Positions 22,408 through 31,131 of a stretch of 45,526 nt of DNA are shown in pieces. The stretch's first letter is position 1. Each line of letters begins with the position of its first letter. The DNA is taken from positions 1 through 45,526 of the forward strand of contig JAAXXZ010000011.1 in NCBI GenBank assembly GCA_013334245.1, given 5' to 3'. The DNA is from Candidatus Moraniibacteriota bacterium. Its GTDB lineage: Bacteria > Patescibacteriota > Minisyncoccia > Moranbacterales > UBA1568. The translations under genes were made by a program, and so were the position numbers. Under the pieces are notes generated by a model. The model saw only the letters and a program-made list of their open reading frames with translations, made no database searches and was not told where the DNA came from.

Positions 22408-23205
22408 ATGAAAGGTATCATTCTCGCGGGCGGAACCGGTACGCGGCTCCTGCCGCTCACGGCGGTGCTGACGAAGCAGCTTCTGCCGGTCTACGATCGG
22501 CCGATGATCTTCTATCCGCTCAACACGCTCATTCAGGCGGGTATCCGCGACATACTGATCATCGTCGCGCCGGAATATTCCGGAAGCTATCTCAACTTGC
22601 TCGGTTCGATGTTCCGTAAACACGGCGTGAATATATCGTTCGTCGTGCAGAAACGTCCAGGCGGGTTGCCCGAGGCGTTCATTCTCGGCGAGGATTTTCT
22701 CGACGGCGGACCGTCCGCACTCGTGCTCGGGGACAATATCTTCGAGGATGATTTTTCCGAGGCGATCGGGAGCTTCGTTTCCGGCGGCCGTGTCTTCGCC
22801 AAGGAGGTGCCGGACCCGGAGCGGTTCGGAGTCGTGGAGTTCGACGCGGAAAGCGGGAAAGTGATATCCATCGAGGAAAAACCGGCCGAACCGAAAAGCA
22901 ATTTCGCGATTCCCGGACTGTATCTGTATGACGGAAAGGCACCGGAGATAGCGAAGAACGTCAAGCCGTCGGTTCGCGGCGAGCTCGAAATCGTGGACAT
23001 GCATCGGGCCTATCTCGGGCTCGGTGAACTTGACGTGCGGGCAATCAAGGGCGCGTGGTTCGACGCGGGTACGCACGACTCGCTGCTTGAGGCGTCGAAT
23101 TACGTGAAGGAACGGGACTTCAGGAGTAGGTTCCATCCCATCGCGAACGACGCGATCGCCGAGTTCAATATCGAGTTCAAGCGGCTTGTTTCTCTCGTCA
23201 AGTGA
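22408..23205 (+). CDS. rmlA: Glucose-1-phosphate thymidylyltransferase
   Basis: A 265-residue nucleotidyltransferase, first step of dTDP-rhamnose synthesis (glucose-1-P + dTTP). GGTGTRLLPLTAVLTKQLLP is the nucleotide- and Mg-binding loop with its Lys, followed by YDRPMIFYPL, LVLGDNIFEDDF (metal Asp), GVVEFDAESGKVISIEEKP, NFAIPGLYLYD and KGAWFDAGTHDSLLEAS. It is about 20 residues shorter than the E. coli enzyme at the C-terminus, where the allosteric helices lie. Start is ATG 22408; the track's earlier ATG lies in the heptamer array. Confidence 0.94.
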   Translation: MKGIILAGGTGTRLLPLTAVLTKQLLPVYDRPMIFYPLNTLIQAGIRDILIIVAPEYSGSYLNLLGSMFRKHGVNISFVVQKRPGGLPEAFILGEDFLDGGPSALVLGDNIFEDDFSEAIGSFVSGGRVFAKEVPDPERFGVVEFDAESGKVISIEEKPAEPKSNFAIPGLYLYDGKAPEIAKNVKPSVRGELEIVDMHRAYLGLGELDVRAIKGAWFDAGTHDSLLEASNYVKERDFRSRFHPIANDAIAEFNIEFKRLVSLVK

Positions 23206-23211
23206 CGATGG

Positions 23212-23217
23212 TATACT
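23212..23217 (+). promoter_or_regulatory. Promoter -10 box for galU
   Basis: TATACT, 29 bp before ATG 23247 and only 6 bp after the rmlA stop. No good -35 at the right distance. Confidence 0.45.
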
Positions 23218-23246
23218 GTGGGTGTCGTAATCCTTCATGAAAACGT

Positions 23247-24134
23247 ATGGGTAGGGAGCCAATGGAGATCAAGAAAGCGATATTTCTGGTCGCCGGATTC
23301 GGTACCAGGTTTTTGCCGGCGACGAAGGCGCAGCCGAAAGAGATGCTTCCGATAGTCGACAAACCGGTGGTGCAGTATCTCGCGGAGGAGGCGGTCGCAT
23401 CGGGCATCAAGGAGATCATCTTCGTGACCGGTCGCGGGAAACGTGCGATCGAGGATCACTTCGACGTCTCCTACGAGCTTGAAGACACGCTCGTGGAGAA
23501 AAACAAGCACGATCTGCTGGAAAAGGTCCGTGCCATATCCGGGCTCGCGAAATTCTCGTACGTGCGTCAGCCCGCCCCGCTCGGCGACGGGCACGCGCTT
23601 TTGCAGGCCGCACACCTCGTGGACGATGACGAGCCGGTGCTGGTTTTTTTCGGCGACTGTATCTACGACAGCGAGGTGCCTGCGGCGAAGCAGCTCATCG
23701 AGGCGTATAAGCGACTCGGTACGCCGATCATCGGAGCGGCGGAAATAGCGTTGGAGGACGTATCGAAGTTCGGTGTGGTCGCGGGGGAGGCCGTCGGAGA
23801 CCGCGATATCCGGGTCACGAAGATGGTCGAAAAGCCGAAGCCGGAAGAGGCTCCAAGCCGGGCGGTCGCCGTCGGGAAGTATGTCATCACCCGCGAAGTC
23901 TTCGATATCCTTTCGGGGATGGAAAGCGGGAAGTCGGGAGAGATACGCCTGACGGACGCCTTCGAAATCATGATAGACAAGGGGTCTCCGATCCACGCAC
24001 ACATGCTCGAAGGGGAGTGGCTGGATACCGGCGACAAGTTCAATTTTCTCAAGACGACTATTCATTACGGACTCAAACATCCCGAAGTCGGTGAACGGCT
24101 CAGAGCCTTCTTAAAGCAACTTCCGCTTTCATAA
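23247..24134 (+). CDS. galU: UTP-glucose-1-phosphate uridylyltransferase
   Basis: A 295-residue GalU that makes UDP-glucose for surface glycans. VAGFGTRFLPATKAQPKEML is the signature nucleotide-binding loop; DKPVVQYLAEEAVASGI, PAPLGDGHALLQA, VFFGDCIYDSEVPA (metal Asp), MVEKPKPEEAPSRAVAVGKY and GEWLDTGDKFNFLKT complete the GalU pattern. Two starts are possible: ATG 23247 (CGTATG context, as in most genes here) or ATG 23262, which has AGGGAG 5-10 nt before it and gives the usual N-terminus. It follows rmlA, so dTDP- and UDP-sugar supply are grouped. Confidence 0.94.
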   Translation: MGREPMEIKKAIFLVAGFGTRFLPATKAQPKEMLPIVDKPVVQYLAEEAVASGIKEIIFVTGRGKRAIEDHFDVSYELEDTLVEKNKHDLLEKVRAISGLAKFSYVRQPAPLGDGHALLQAAHLVDDDEPVLVFFGDCIYDSEVPAAKQLIEAYKRLGTPIIGAAEIALEDVSKFGVVAGEAVGDRDIRVTKMVEKPKPEEAPSRAVAVGKYVITREVFDILSGMESGKSGEIRLTDAFEIMIDKGSPIHAHMLEGEWLDTGDKFNFLKTTIHYGLKHPEVGERLRAFLKQLPLS

Positions 24135-24149
24135 GCGCGGTCGATAAGC

Positions 24150-24187
24150 GGGCCCACGCGTTCCCGTCAGGGGCACGCGCGGGTCCC
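24150..24187. repeat. GC-rich imperfect hairpin after galU
   Basis: A 38-nt three-block hairpin: GGGCCC with GGGTCCC, GCGT with ACGC and CCC-GTCA-GGG at the tip. There is no T run, so a simple terminator is unlikely. It ends 8 bp before the next start codon and may be a dispersed palindromic repeat. Confidence 0.4.
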
Positions 24188-24195
24188 AGAACGGG

Positions 24196-24915
24196 ATGTA
24201 TTGGATATTCTTCATTCTTTTCATTCTCGCCGCGTTGACTCCCGAAGCCGTCCAGCGCGGTCTATTCGGGCTGAGTGAAGAGGGGGCGGAAACGCTCCTG
24301 GTCTTTTTTCTCGGCGCGACGGGGTTCCTACTCTTCTTCGCCAAGGAGAAATCGCTGTTGCGACAGGTCCGCGAAAAGCTGCGGCTTCAGCGTGAAAAGT
24401 CGGATATAACGAAAGACCTTTCCGCGTCGTATTCGTATATCGGTGAGACGAACCGGAAGCTCGACCTCATGGAAAATCTGATCCTTTCCCTGCCCGAGGC
24501 GGCGGAGAGTTTTCGGAAAGGGGAGACGCGGAAGGCGTATCGGGCCTTCGAACGCTCCGTCCTCATGTCCTGCAAGTCGGAATCGTTCCTGGTCCGGATC
24601 GTCGATATCGACCGCGGGGTCGTGGAAAAGGAGATGCGTAACGGGAAGGTGTCCAAGTGTACCGCGATTCCGGTCGAGACGCTCATCGCTTCCGGAAAGA
24701 AGGTCACCGAAGAGAACGATTGCGTCATCGTCCGCTCGCCGGGAATGATGGGTTCGCTCGTCGCCTTCCTGATTTTCCCCAAAACGATGAATCGGATCGA
24801 AGACCCGGGCATGCTGAAGGCACTCGCTACCCAGGGACTCGTCCTGTATCTTCTCGAGCGGGAGACTCCGGCGGCAATTTCGGAAAAAACCCTCGAAAAA
24901 AAGAAAAAAAGATGA
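24196..24915 (+). CDS. Membrane-anchored coiled-coil protein of unknown function
   Basis: A 239-residue protein: two membrane helices (about 2-14 and 31-50), a basic coiled-coil-prone region (52-85, KSLLRQVREKLRLQREKSD), then a soluble domain (about 95-225) whose alternating strands and length could be a GAF-like sensor fold; this is a guess. The C-terminus is Lys-rich (KTLEKKKKR). Its stop overlaps the ATG of the glycosyltransferase (ATGA), so the two are co-translated and probably act together at the membrane. Confidence 0.6.
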   Translation: MYWIFFILFILAALTPEAVQRGLFGLSEEGAETLLVFFLGATGFLLFFAKEKSLLRQVREKLRLQREKSDITKDLSASYSYIGETNRKLDLMENLILSLPEAAESFRKGETRKAYRAFERSVLMSCKSESFLVRIVDIDRGVVEKEMRNGKVSKCTAIPVETLIASGKKVTEENDCVIVRSPGMMGSLVAFLIFPKTMNRIEDPGMLKALATQGLVLYLLERETPAAISEKTLEKKKKR

Positions 24916-26072
24916 GAATCGGAATCGATGCCCGCTTCTACGGACCGGTCGGGAAGGGTCTGGGGCGCTATACGGAAAAACTGGTCGAGTATCTCGAGCA
25001 GGCCGCCGAAGGGGACGACCGTTATTTCGTGTTTCTTCGGAGGGAGAATTTCGACCGATATGTTCCGAAGAACCCCGGGTTTACGAAAGTGCTCGCCGAT
25101 TATCCGTGGTATTCGTTTCGGGAGCAGTTCCTCTTTCCATGGATTCTTCGGAAATACCGTCTCGATCTGGTTCACTTCGCGCACTTCAACGTTCCGGTGC
25201 TGTATCGCGGGCGTTTCATAGTGACGATCCATGACCTCATACTGCTGCACTTCCCGACCGTCCGGAACACGACGAAAAGCCGATTGACATACGGAATGAA
25301 ATATCTTGCCTATCGCCTTGCCATCTCGTCCGCCATACGCAGGGCCGTCGTCGTGCTGACCGTATCCCGATTCACGGAACGGGATATCCTTTCGTCGTTT
25401 CCGGGAGCTGCGGGAAAGACGGTCGTGACGTACGAAGGTTGCGATTTCGACGCAGGCTCCGTCGCGGAAACCGGTTCGGAAGCTCCCGGGAGCCGTGCTA
25501 TACTGGAGCCATACTTCCTGTACGTGGGGAACGCGTATCCGCACAAGAATCTCGACGCGTTCGTACCGTTGGCCGCCTTGTTCCCGGAGGTGCGGTTCGT
25601 CCTCGTCGGGAAAGAAGATCATTTTTATCGGCTGCTTCGGGAGAAGGCGGAATCCACCGACGTCGGCAATGTCGTCTTCACGGGGTTCGTGCCGGATGGC
25701 GAGCTTGCGGAACTGTATCGGCATGCGATGGGATACGTTTTTCCTTCCCTGTACGAGGGATTTGGACTGCCGCCGCTCGAGGCGATGCGATTCGGGATAC
25801 CCGTCATCGCCGCCGATCGCGGATCGTTACCGGAGATACTCGGCGATGCGGCGATATTTTTCGATCCCGACGATCCGGAGAGCCTTCCGGAGAAAGTCCG
25901 GAGTGTCCTGGAAGACCGGGACCTGGCCCAAGAGTTCGCCCGACGGGGAAGGGAACGCTCGGGGATGTTTCGATGGAAGGACATGGCCGTGTCGACGCTT
26001 GCGGCGTATCGACGGGCATTTCCGGTAGCGGATGCCGTATCATCAAAAAAGAAACAGGAACGTCTCACATGA
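24912..26072 (+). CDS. Glycosyltransferase, family 4 (GT-B fold)
   Basis: A 386-residue retaining glycosyltransferase. The N-terminal acceptor domain starts MRIGIDARFYGPVGKGLGRY; the C-terminal donor domain holds YFLYVGNAYPHKNLDAFVPL, FTGFVPDGELAELYRHA and the family signature PSLYEGFGLPPLEAMRFGIPV with the E-x7-E motif that contacts the nucleotide-sugar. The sugar is unknown; dTDP-rhamnose or UDP-glucose supply genes are just upstream. ATGA overlaps on both sides link it to the membrane coiled-coil protein and to the DUF4012 protein, so three genes form one coupled unit. Confidence 0.9.
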   Translation: MRIGIDARFYGPVGKGLGRYTEKLVEYLEQAAEGDDRYFVFLRRENFDRYVPKNPGFTKVLADYPWYSFREQFLFPWILRKYRLDLVHFAHFNVPVLYRGRFIVTIHDLILLHFPTVRNTTKSRLTYGMKYLAYRLAISSAIRRAVVVLTVSRFTERDILSSFPGAAGKTVVTYEGCDFDAGSVAETGSEAPGSRAILEPYFLYVGNAYPHKNLDAFVPLAALFPEVRFVLVGKEDHFYRLLREKAESTDVGNVVFTGFVPDGELAELYRHAMGYVFPSLYEGFGLPPLEAMRFGIPVIAADRGSLPEILGDAAIFFDPDDPESLPEKVRSVLEDRDLAQEFARRGRERSGMFRWKDMAVSTLAAYRRAFPVADAVSSKKKQERLT

Positions 26073-28603
26073 CACCGAAACCGATACAGCATGTCATCCC
26101 GCAGATGTTCGACGTCCGACCGGTGGATCGGTCGGGCGATTTGGATTGGGAACGTATCGGTTCCGTAGGCTCCCTGAGGAGTGGGGCGGGCGTAGCCGAC
26201 CCGGTGGATCGATCCCAATCGTCCTCGAAGGTCGGTGCCGGTTATGCGGAAGAGATGTCGGGATTCGGCCGTCCGGACGCGATTCGGGGAAACGATCGCG
26301 TATATAGGCCTCTGTTCGATTCTGAAATCGATTCGTCTCCGGTTGTCGACGAACCTCGCCATCCGGAGCGTTTGGGGGAAGACTGGGATTCGATATCGGA
26401 TTCGTATCGGAATGAAGCGGCATTTTTCGGTTCGGAGACGTCCGATGATTCGCAGGTCGAAAGCCGCGAATCGTACCCGGAAGAATACGGACTCGGCACG
26501 GAAACGTTTCAGGAAGTGCCGGCAGAGCCGTCCGTCCGTAGCCGAAGTGCGGTATCGGGTGCCGTGCCGATGGCTATCGCTGAGTTTTTCCGATCGCACC
26601 GTTTTCCCGTACTTCCATATCGGTTGGAGCCCGTGGCGGTATCCCGGGAAACGTTTCGCGGCACGATGTTCCTGTCCGTATTTCTCCTTATCCTTTTCGG
26701 CGGGGTCTGGTCCGTTCAGCGGCTGTTTTCGTTCAAGGCCGAGGTGATGAAGGGGAGCGTCGCGGGCGTATCGTATGCGTCCCAGGCGGTTGATGACCTG
26801 ACGTCCGCCGATTTCAACGGATCCTCGAAGAATTTCAATGCGGCCTACAAGACATTTTCGGAAACGTCCGCGTCGCTCGGAACCGTCGGCAACGAACTCG
26901 CGAAAGCGACGAGATTCATTCCCGGTCTTTCGAAGGTATCTTCCGGTCAGGGTCTTTTGGAGGGGGCGAAACATCTTTCCGCGGCCGGCGTGTCCCTGAG
27001 CAGGATGCTTTCGCTTCTGCCGTCATCCTCTTCCGGAAACGGGGGAAGTCCGCGGAACGATGTCTCGTTTCTCGATCTGGTCGATCAGGCGGAAAAGGAA
27101 TCCGTCACCGCTTCCAAGGAAATCGAGGCTGCCCGGTCGGCGTTCGAACGGGTCCGACCGGAAGATGTTCCGGAGAAACAGCGGGACATGTTCCTTTCCA
27201 TGAAAGAAAAATTGCCGGTCATCGCGACCGCTCTGGAGGGATTCAACGGGAATTCCGATCTCGCGAGGGAACTCCTCGGTGCGAACGGTCCCCGGTTGTA
27301 CCTCTTCCTTTTCCAGAACAACGCGGAGCTTCGTCCGACCGGAGGATTCATCGGCAGCTACGGATTGCTGGAAGTGAAAAGCGGGCATATAGGAAAATTT
27401 TTCGTCGACGGGATTTTCAATCCGGACGGGCAGCTCAGGGAGAATATCGTTCCGCCGACCCCGATCCAGAAGATAAGCACGGCATGGAGCCTGCATGACA
27501 GCAATTGGTGGCCGGATTTCCCGACGTCGGCGGAGAAGGCGATGTATTTCTACGAAAAGACCGGAGGTCCGACCGTCGACGGCGTAATCACGTTGACGCC
27601 GACCGTCATACGGGAACTGCTCAGATTGACGGGTCCGATCGATATGCCCGAGTACGGTGTCACGATCGATGCGGATAATTTTTCCCAGGTGGTGCAGGAG
27701 GAAGTGGAGGAGAAATACGATCGGGATCTGAACCAGCCGAAAAAAATCCTGTCCGACATGGCTCCGATCATGCTCGACCGTCTCTTCTCGCTGCGAAGTG
27801 CGGCGGGTTTGGCGACGCTCGCCGATACACTCTCGCGATCCCTCGACGGCAAGCAGGTGCTGCTGTATTCGCGCAATGCCGGTGTCGAATCGCTTATCGA
27901 CAAGGCGGGATGGTCCGGAAGGATGCTTGTGACGCCACGCGATTATCTGAGCGTTATCCATACGAACCTCAACGGATTCAAGACGGATGCCGTCATCAAG
28001 GAGTCGATAGATCATTCCGCGACCGTGCAGGCGGACGGGTCCGTCCTTGACACGGTCAGGATAACGAGGAAACATACCGGGGGAAACACTCCATACGATT
28101 GGTTCAATCGGGTAAATTCGGACTATCTGCGGGTATATGTGCCGGAGGGGTCGGAGCTCATCTCCGCATCGGGGCAGACGTACGAGTTTCCGAAGGCCCC
28201 GGTCGATTATGATGCGCTCGGGTTCCGTCGCGACGAGGACGTGAAGCGCGACGAGGGTACGATGAAGATCGACAAGGGTGGCACCCGTATTTCCATCGAA
28301 ACCGGCAAGACGGTTTTCGGGAACTGGGTCTATGTGAGTCCCGGGGAGAGCGTGACGGTCGAGTATACGTACAAACTTCCGTTCCGGGTCGCTCCGCAGG
28401 CGGCCGATCCGGCGTCCTACTCCGTGTTATTCCAGAAACAATCGGGGACCGAGGGGAGCGCACTTCATTCTCGGCTCTCCGTTCCCGACCGGTATCATGC
28501 CGATTGGCGGTCCGACGGACTGGAACAGTCGCGTAACGGGTACTCGTTCGACGCCACCCTATCGACGGACGCGTATTACGGGGCTGTTTTCTCAACGCAA
28601 TAA
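26069..28603 (+). CDS. DUF4012 envelope protein
   Basis: An 844-residue protein. Residues 1-190 are a polar, low-complexity cytoplasmic part; a single membrane helix is near 200-220 (GTMFLSVFLLILFGGVW); a helical stretch follows, then the DUF4012 domain with its hallmark FQNNAELRPTGGFIGSYG at about residues 416-433. Such proteins are frequent in CPR bacteria and Actinobacteria, often beside glycosyltransferases and MurJ-like flippases, and are thought to act in surface glycan assembly; function is not established. The start overlaps the glycosyltransferase stop (ATGA), so the track's start at 25439 is rejected. Confidence 0.88.
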   Translation: MTPKPIQHVIPQMFDVRPVDRSGDLDWERIGSVGSLRSGAGVADPVDRSQSSSKVGAGYAEEMSGFGRPDAIRGNDRVYRPLFDSEIDSSPVVDEPRHPERLGEDWDSISDSYRNEAAFFGSETSDDSQVESRESYPEEYGLGTETFQEVPAEPSVRSRSAVSGAVPMAIAEFFRSHRFPVLPYRLEPVAVSRETFRGTMFLSVFLLILFGGVWSVQRLFSFKAEVMKGSVAGVSYASQAVDDLTSADFNGSSKNFNAAYKTFSETSASLGTVGNELAKATRFIPGLSKVSSGQGLLEGAKHLSAAGVSLSRMLSLLPSSSSGNGGSPRNDVSFLDLVDQAEKESVTASKEIEAARSAFERVRPEDVPEKQRDMFLSMKEKLPVIATALEGFNGNSDLARELLGANGPRLYLFLFQNNAELRPTGGFIGSYGLLEVKSGHIGKFFVDGIFNPDGQLRENIVPPTPIQKISTAWSLHDSNWWPDFPTSAEKAMYFYEKTGGPTVDGVITLTPTVIRELLRLTGPIDMPEYGVTIDADNFSQVVQEEVEEKYDRDLNQPKKILSDMAPIMLDRLFSLRSAAGLATLADTLSRSLDGKQVLLYSRNAGVESLIDKAGWSGRMLVTPRDYLSVIHTNLNGFKTDAVIKESIDHSATVQADGSVLDTVRITRKHTGGNTPYDWFNRVNSDYLRVYVPEGSELISASGQTYEFPKAPVDYDALGFRRDEDVKRDEGTMKIDKGGTRISIETGKTVFGNWVYVSPGESVTVEYTYKLPFRVAPQAADPASYSVLFQKQSGTEGSALHSRLSVPDRYHADWRSDGLEQSRNGYSFDATLSTDAYYGAVFSTQ

Positions 28604-28610
28604 CGGATGT

Positions 28611-30278
28611 ATGATCAAGACGATCAAAGGAAAGACGGCGGTATTCCGAAGGCTCGCTGACGCGACTTCGGAAACGATCGGCGGAGCGGCATTCGTCATC
28701 GCCGCTTCCGGCATAGCGAGTCGTCTGCTCGGGTTCCTGAGGGATCGGATGCTCGCTGGGCGGTTCGGAGCGGGTGATACGCTCGACGCGTATTATGCGG
28801 CCTTCCGCATTCCCGATACCCTGTACAACCTGCTCGTGATGGGCGCACTCTCGGCCGCGTTCGTTCCGGTATTCACGGAATTCCTGTCGAAGAAAAAGAA
28901 GCAGGAGGCGTTGGAGCTCGCCGCGGGCGTCCTTGAGTGGATACTTGTTTCGTTGGGCGGGCTCTCGCTTCTGGCAATTATCATGGCTCCGGCGATCGTT
29001 GCCGTACTCGCGCCGGGTTTTTCGGAGGAAAAGCGCGCCGTCACGGTCGAACTTACAAGGATCATGCTGCTCTCGCCATTGTTTCTCGGCGCGAGCGCGG
29101 TCTTCGGCGGGATGCTGCTCTCGTTCCGTTGTTTTACGGCGTATTCGCTTGCTCCCATTCTCTACAACGTGGGAATCATCGTCGGTGTGACGGTATTCGT
29201 ACCCGCGTTCGGAATGTCCGGTCTGGCCTGGGGGGTCGCGCTCGGCGCATTGCTCCATATGGCGGTTCAGATTCCCTCGGTGAAGAACCGGGGATTCTTT
29301 CCATCCCTGTTCCATCATCCGCTCCGCTTCGACGGGCCGGTCCGACGGGTCGTGACGTTGATGATACCCCGGACACTGGGTATCGCGGCGAACCAGCTGA
29401 GTCTTTTTCTGACGACCGTCTTCGCGTCGCTGCTCCTTCCGGGGAGTCTCGCGATCTTCACGCTCGCGTCGAATATCGGCGCGATTCCCATCGGATTGTT
29501 CGCGGTCTCGTTCTCGCTCGCGGCGTTCCCGACGCTCTCGTTTTCCGCTTCGGAAAAACGGAACGGCGAATTTTTCGACACCCTTTCCCGTACGACGAAA
29601 CGGATCCTGTTTTTCGTCGTTCCGGTCTCGATGCTGTTCATCGTATTCCGGGCGCAGGTCGTCCGGGTCATTCTCGGGAGTGGACAGTTCGATTGGGACG
29701 ATACGATCTCGACCTTTAACGTGCTTGCCTGGCTTTCGGCAAGCCTGTTCGCACAGGGACTGATACCGCTGTTCGCCCGCGCGTTCTATGCGCTGCAGGA
29801 TACGAAGACCCCGCTCTATATAGCCGTCCTCGGCGAGGCCACGTATGTTGTTTCCGTCATCGCACTCATGCCGAAATACGGGACCAATGCCCTGGCGATG
29901 GCCTTTTCGCTCGGGAGCGTCGTGAATTTCCTCCTGCTCCTGTTCGCGTTGCGGAAACGGATCGGCGAGTGGAACGACACGCAATTTTTCCGCGAGAACG
30001 CGCTTATCTTCCTGGCCGCGATCCTCGCCGGCGCGGTATCCCAGTTGTCGAAGTCGGTATTCGCGTTTTTCTCGCTTTCACCGCTCGACACGTTCCTCAA
30101 GGTCTTTCTTCAGCTCGGTTTCGGAAGCGTGCTCGGTCTGGGAACGTTTTTCCTGTTATGTAACTGGTTCAAGATCGAGGAATACCACTCGCTTCGCCGC
30201 TTCATCCTCTCCAAGGTGCTCCGTACGCCAGAAGCCATCTCTTCGGTCGAGGGTCATCCGGAGAAAGGGGAATGGTAG
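28611..30278 (+). CDS. murJ: Lipid II flippase MurJ (MviN family)
   Basis: A 555-residue polytopic protein with about 14 membrane helices. MurJ moves lipid II across the cytoplasmic membrane. Family features: GIASRLLGFLRDRMLAGRFG near residue 32-51, GDTLDAYYAAFRIPDTLYNLL, GALSAAFVPVFTEFL, and later ARAFYALQDTKTPLY, a MurJ hallmark. The start is ATG 28611, 8 bp after the DUF4012 gene, and the track's start within that gene is rejected. Because it is coupled to the DUF4012 and glycosyltransferase genes, it could instead move another lipid-linked glycan. Confidence 0.92.
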   Translation: MIKTIKGKTAVFRRLADATSETIGGAAFVIAASGIASRLLGFLRDRMLAGRFGAGDTLDAYYAAFRIPDTLYNLLVMGALSAAFVPVFTEFLSKKKKQEALELAAGVLEWILVSLGGLSLLAIIMAPAIVAVLAPGFSEEKRAVTVELTRIMLLSPLFLGASAVFGGMLLSFRCFTAYSLAPILYNVGIIVGVTVFVPAFGMSGLAWGVALGALLHMAVQIPSVKNRGFFPSLFHHPLRFDGPVRRVVTLMIPRTLGIAANQLSLFLTTVFASLLLPGSLAIFTLASNIGAIPIGLFAVSFSLAAFPTLSFSASEKRNGEFFDTLSRTTKRILFFVVPVSMLFIVFRAQVVRVILGSGQFDWDDTISTFNVLAWLSASLFAQGLIPLFARAFYALQDTKTPLYIAVLGEATYVVSVIALMPKYGTNALAMAFSLGSVVNFLLLLFALRKRIGEWNDTQFFRENALIFLAAILAGAVSQLSKSVFAFFSLSPLDTFLKVFLQLGFGSVLGLGTFFLLCNWFKIEEYHSLRRFILSKVLRTPEAISSVEGHPEKGEW

Positions 30279-30290
30279 GAAGACGGTCTT

Positions 30291-30318
30291 AAGTGAAAAG
30301 TTGAAAGTCAAAAGCACG
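30291..30318 (+). repeat. Heptamer array after murJ
   Basis: Four units at exact 7-nt steps: AAGTGAA, AAGTTGA, AAGTCAA, AAGCACG. The same AAGTCNA-type units occur after mltG and after rnhA. Confidence 0.7.
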
Positions 30319-30404
30319 CTTTGTAGACGGACTCTCGAGGAGTATGAGCAAGAGCGCAATCCAAACCGTAGTGCAGGGGTTTGCTAATCCGACAACGGAA
30401 ACAT

Positions 30405-31007
30405 ATGGCAGAGGTGCGGATCCTGATAGAGGGATATGCGAAGGAGGTCGATGGCGTGGAATACGCGTGTTCGTCGGTCACGTTGGTTCGGGCTGGGCAG
30501 TCGAATATTCTTGTCGATACGGGTTCGAACCGGGAGCTCCTTCTGGAAGCCTTGCGGAAAGAAGGTCTTCGTCCGTCGGATATCGGCATCGTCGTACTGA
30601 CGCATACCCATCTCGATCATTGTATGCTCGTCGGCATATTCGAAAACGCCGTGATTCTTGATGGTGACTCCGTCTACTCGTTCGACGGAAAAATCTCAGG
30701 TCACGAAGGAAAGGTTCCCGGTACCGACATGGAAATCGTTCCCACTCCCGGCCACGACCAATTCCATTGTGCCGTCTTCGTCGATACAAAGGAATACGGA
30801 AAGGTGGTCGTCGCTGCGGACGTGTTCTGGTGGCCGGAAGGGGCATCGCAGTCGACCGATGAGGCAAGTGTCCTGTCGCTTGAAGACCCGTACGTGAAAG
30901 ATCCTAACGCATTGCATGCCAGCCGGAAAACGATTCTCGACAGCGCCGACTATATCGTTCCCGGCCACGGAAAGCCGTTCGTCTTCAACCGCGATACCAT
31001 AGCGTAG
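30405..31007 (+). CDS. Metallo-beta-lactamase-fold hydrolase
   Basis: A 200-residue MBL-fold protein. The metal motif THTHLDH is at about residues 72-78; PTPGHDQFHC carries the next His, VVAADVFWWPEG the bridging Asp and VPGHGKPF the last His, so the two-metal site looks complete. It resembles the short MBLAC1-like/hydroxyacylglutathione-hydrolase-like group; the substrate is unknown. Start is ATG 30405 (CATATG). The gap from murJ (126 bp) holds a heptamer array. Confidence 0.82.
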   Translation: MAEVRILIEGYAKEVDGVEYACSSVTLVRAGQSNILVDTGSNRELLLEALRKEGLRPSDIGIVVLTHTHLDHCMLVGIFENAVILDGDSVYSFDGKISGHEGKVPGTDMEIVPTPGHDQFHCAVFVDTKEYGKVVVAADVFWWPEGASQSTDEASVLSLEDPYVKDPNALHASRKTILDSADYIVPGHGKPFVFNRDTIA

Positions 31008-31028
31008 CAATCATGGGTGAAATACGAT

Positions 31029-31056
31029 CACTACCATATTACGTAATATGGTAGTG
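31029..31056. repeat. 28-bp perfect palindrome centred on TACGTA
   Basis: CACTACCATATTAC is followed directly by its exact reverse complement. It lies between the MBL gene and a TTGACA (31063-31068) that probably belongs to the next gene's promoter. There is no T run, so an operator for a dimeric regulator is more likely than a terminator. Confidence 0.7.
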
Positions 31057-31062
31057 TCGGCT

Positions 31063-31091
31063 TTGACAGTCGAGCGTCAGTCATGCTTTAT
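31063..31091 (+). promoter_or_regulatory. Possible promoter of the 270-residue hypothetical gene
   Basis: TTGACA (31063-31068), 17-bp spacer, CTTTAT (or TTTATT one base later). The -35 is perfect, the -10 is poor. A perfect palindrome lies 7 bp upstream. Confidence 0.4.
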
Positions 31092-31131
31092 TTGCTTCAG
31101 TCATATTTTACAACTTAGACATGGGGGCGCT

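Noticed and set aside
25439-26068. N-terminal extension of the DUF4012 ORF in the ORF track
   Set aside because: It overlaps the glycosyltransferase gene in another frame and is Arg/Gly-rich; the ATG at 26069 overlaps the upstream stop as ATGA, as at other junctions here.
26170-26210. GC-rich repeat-like stretch (GGGGCGGGCGTAGCCGACC) in the DUF4012 gene
   Set aside because: It is in frame within the low-complexity N-terminus, and no second copy or clear symmetry was seen.
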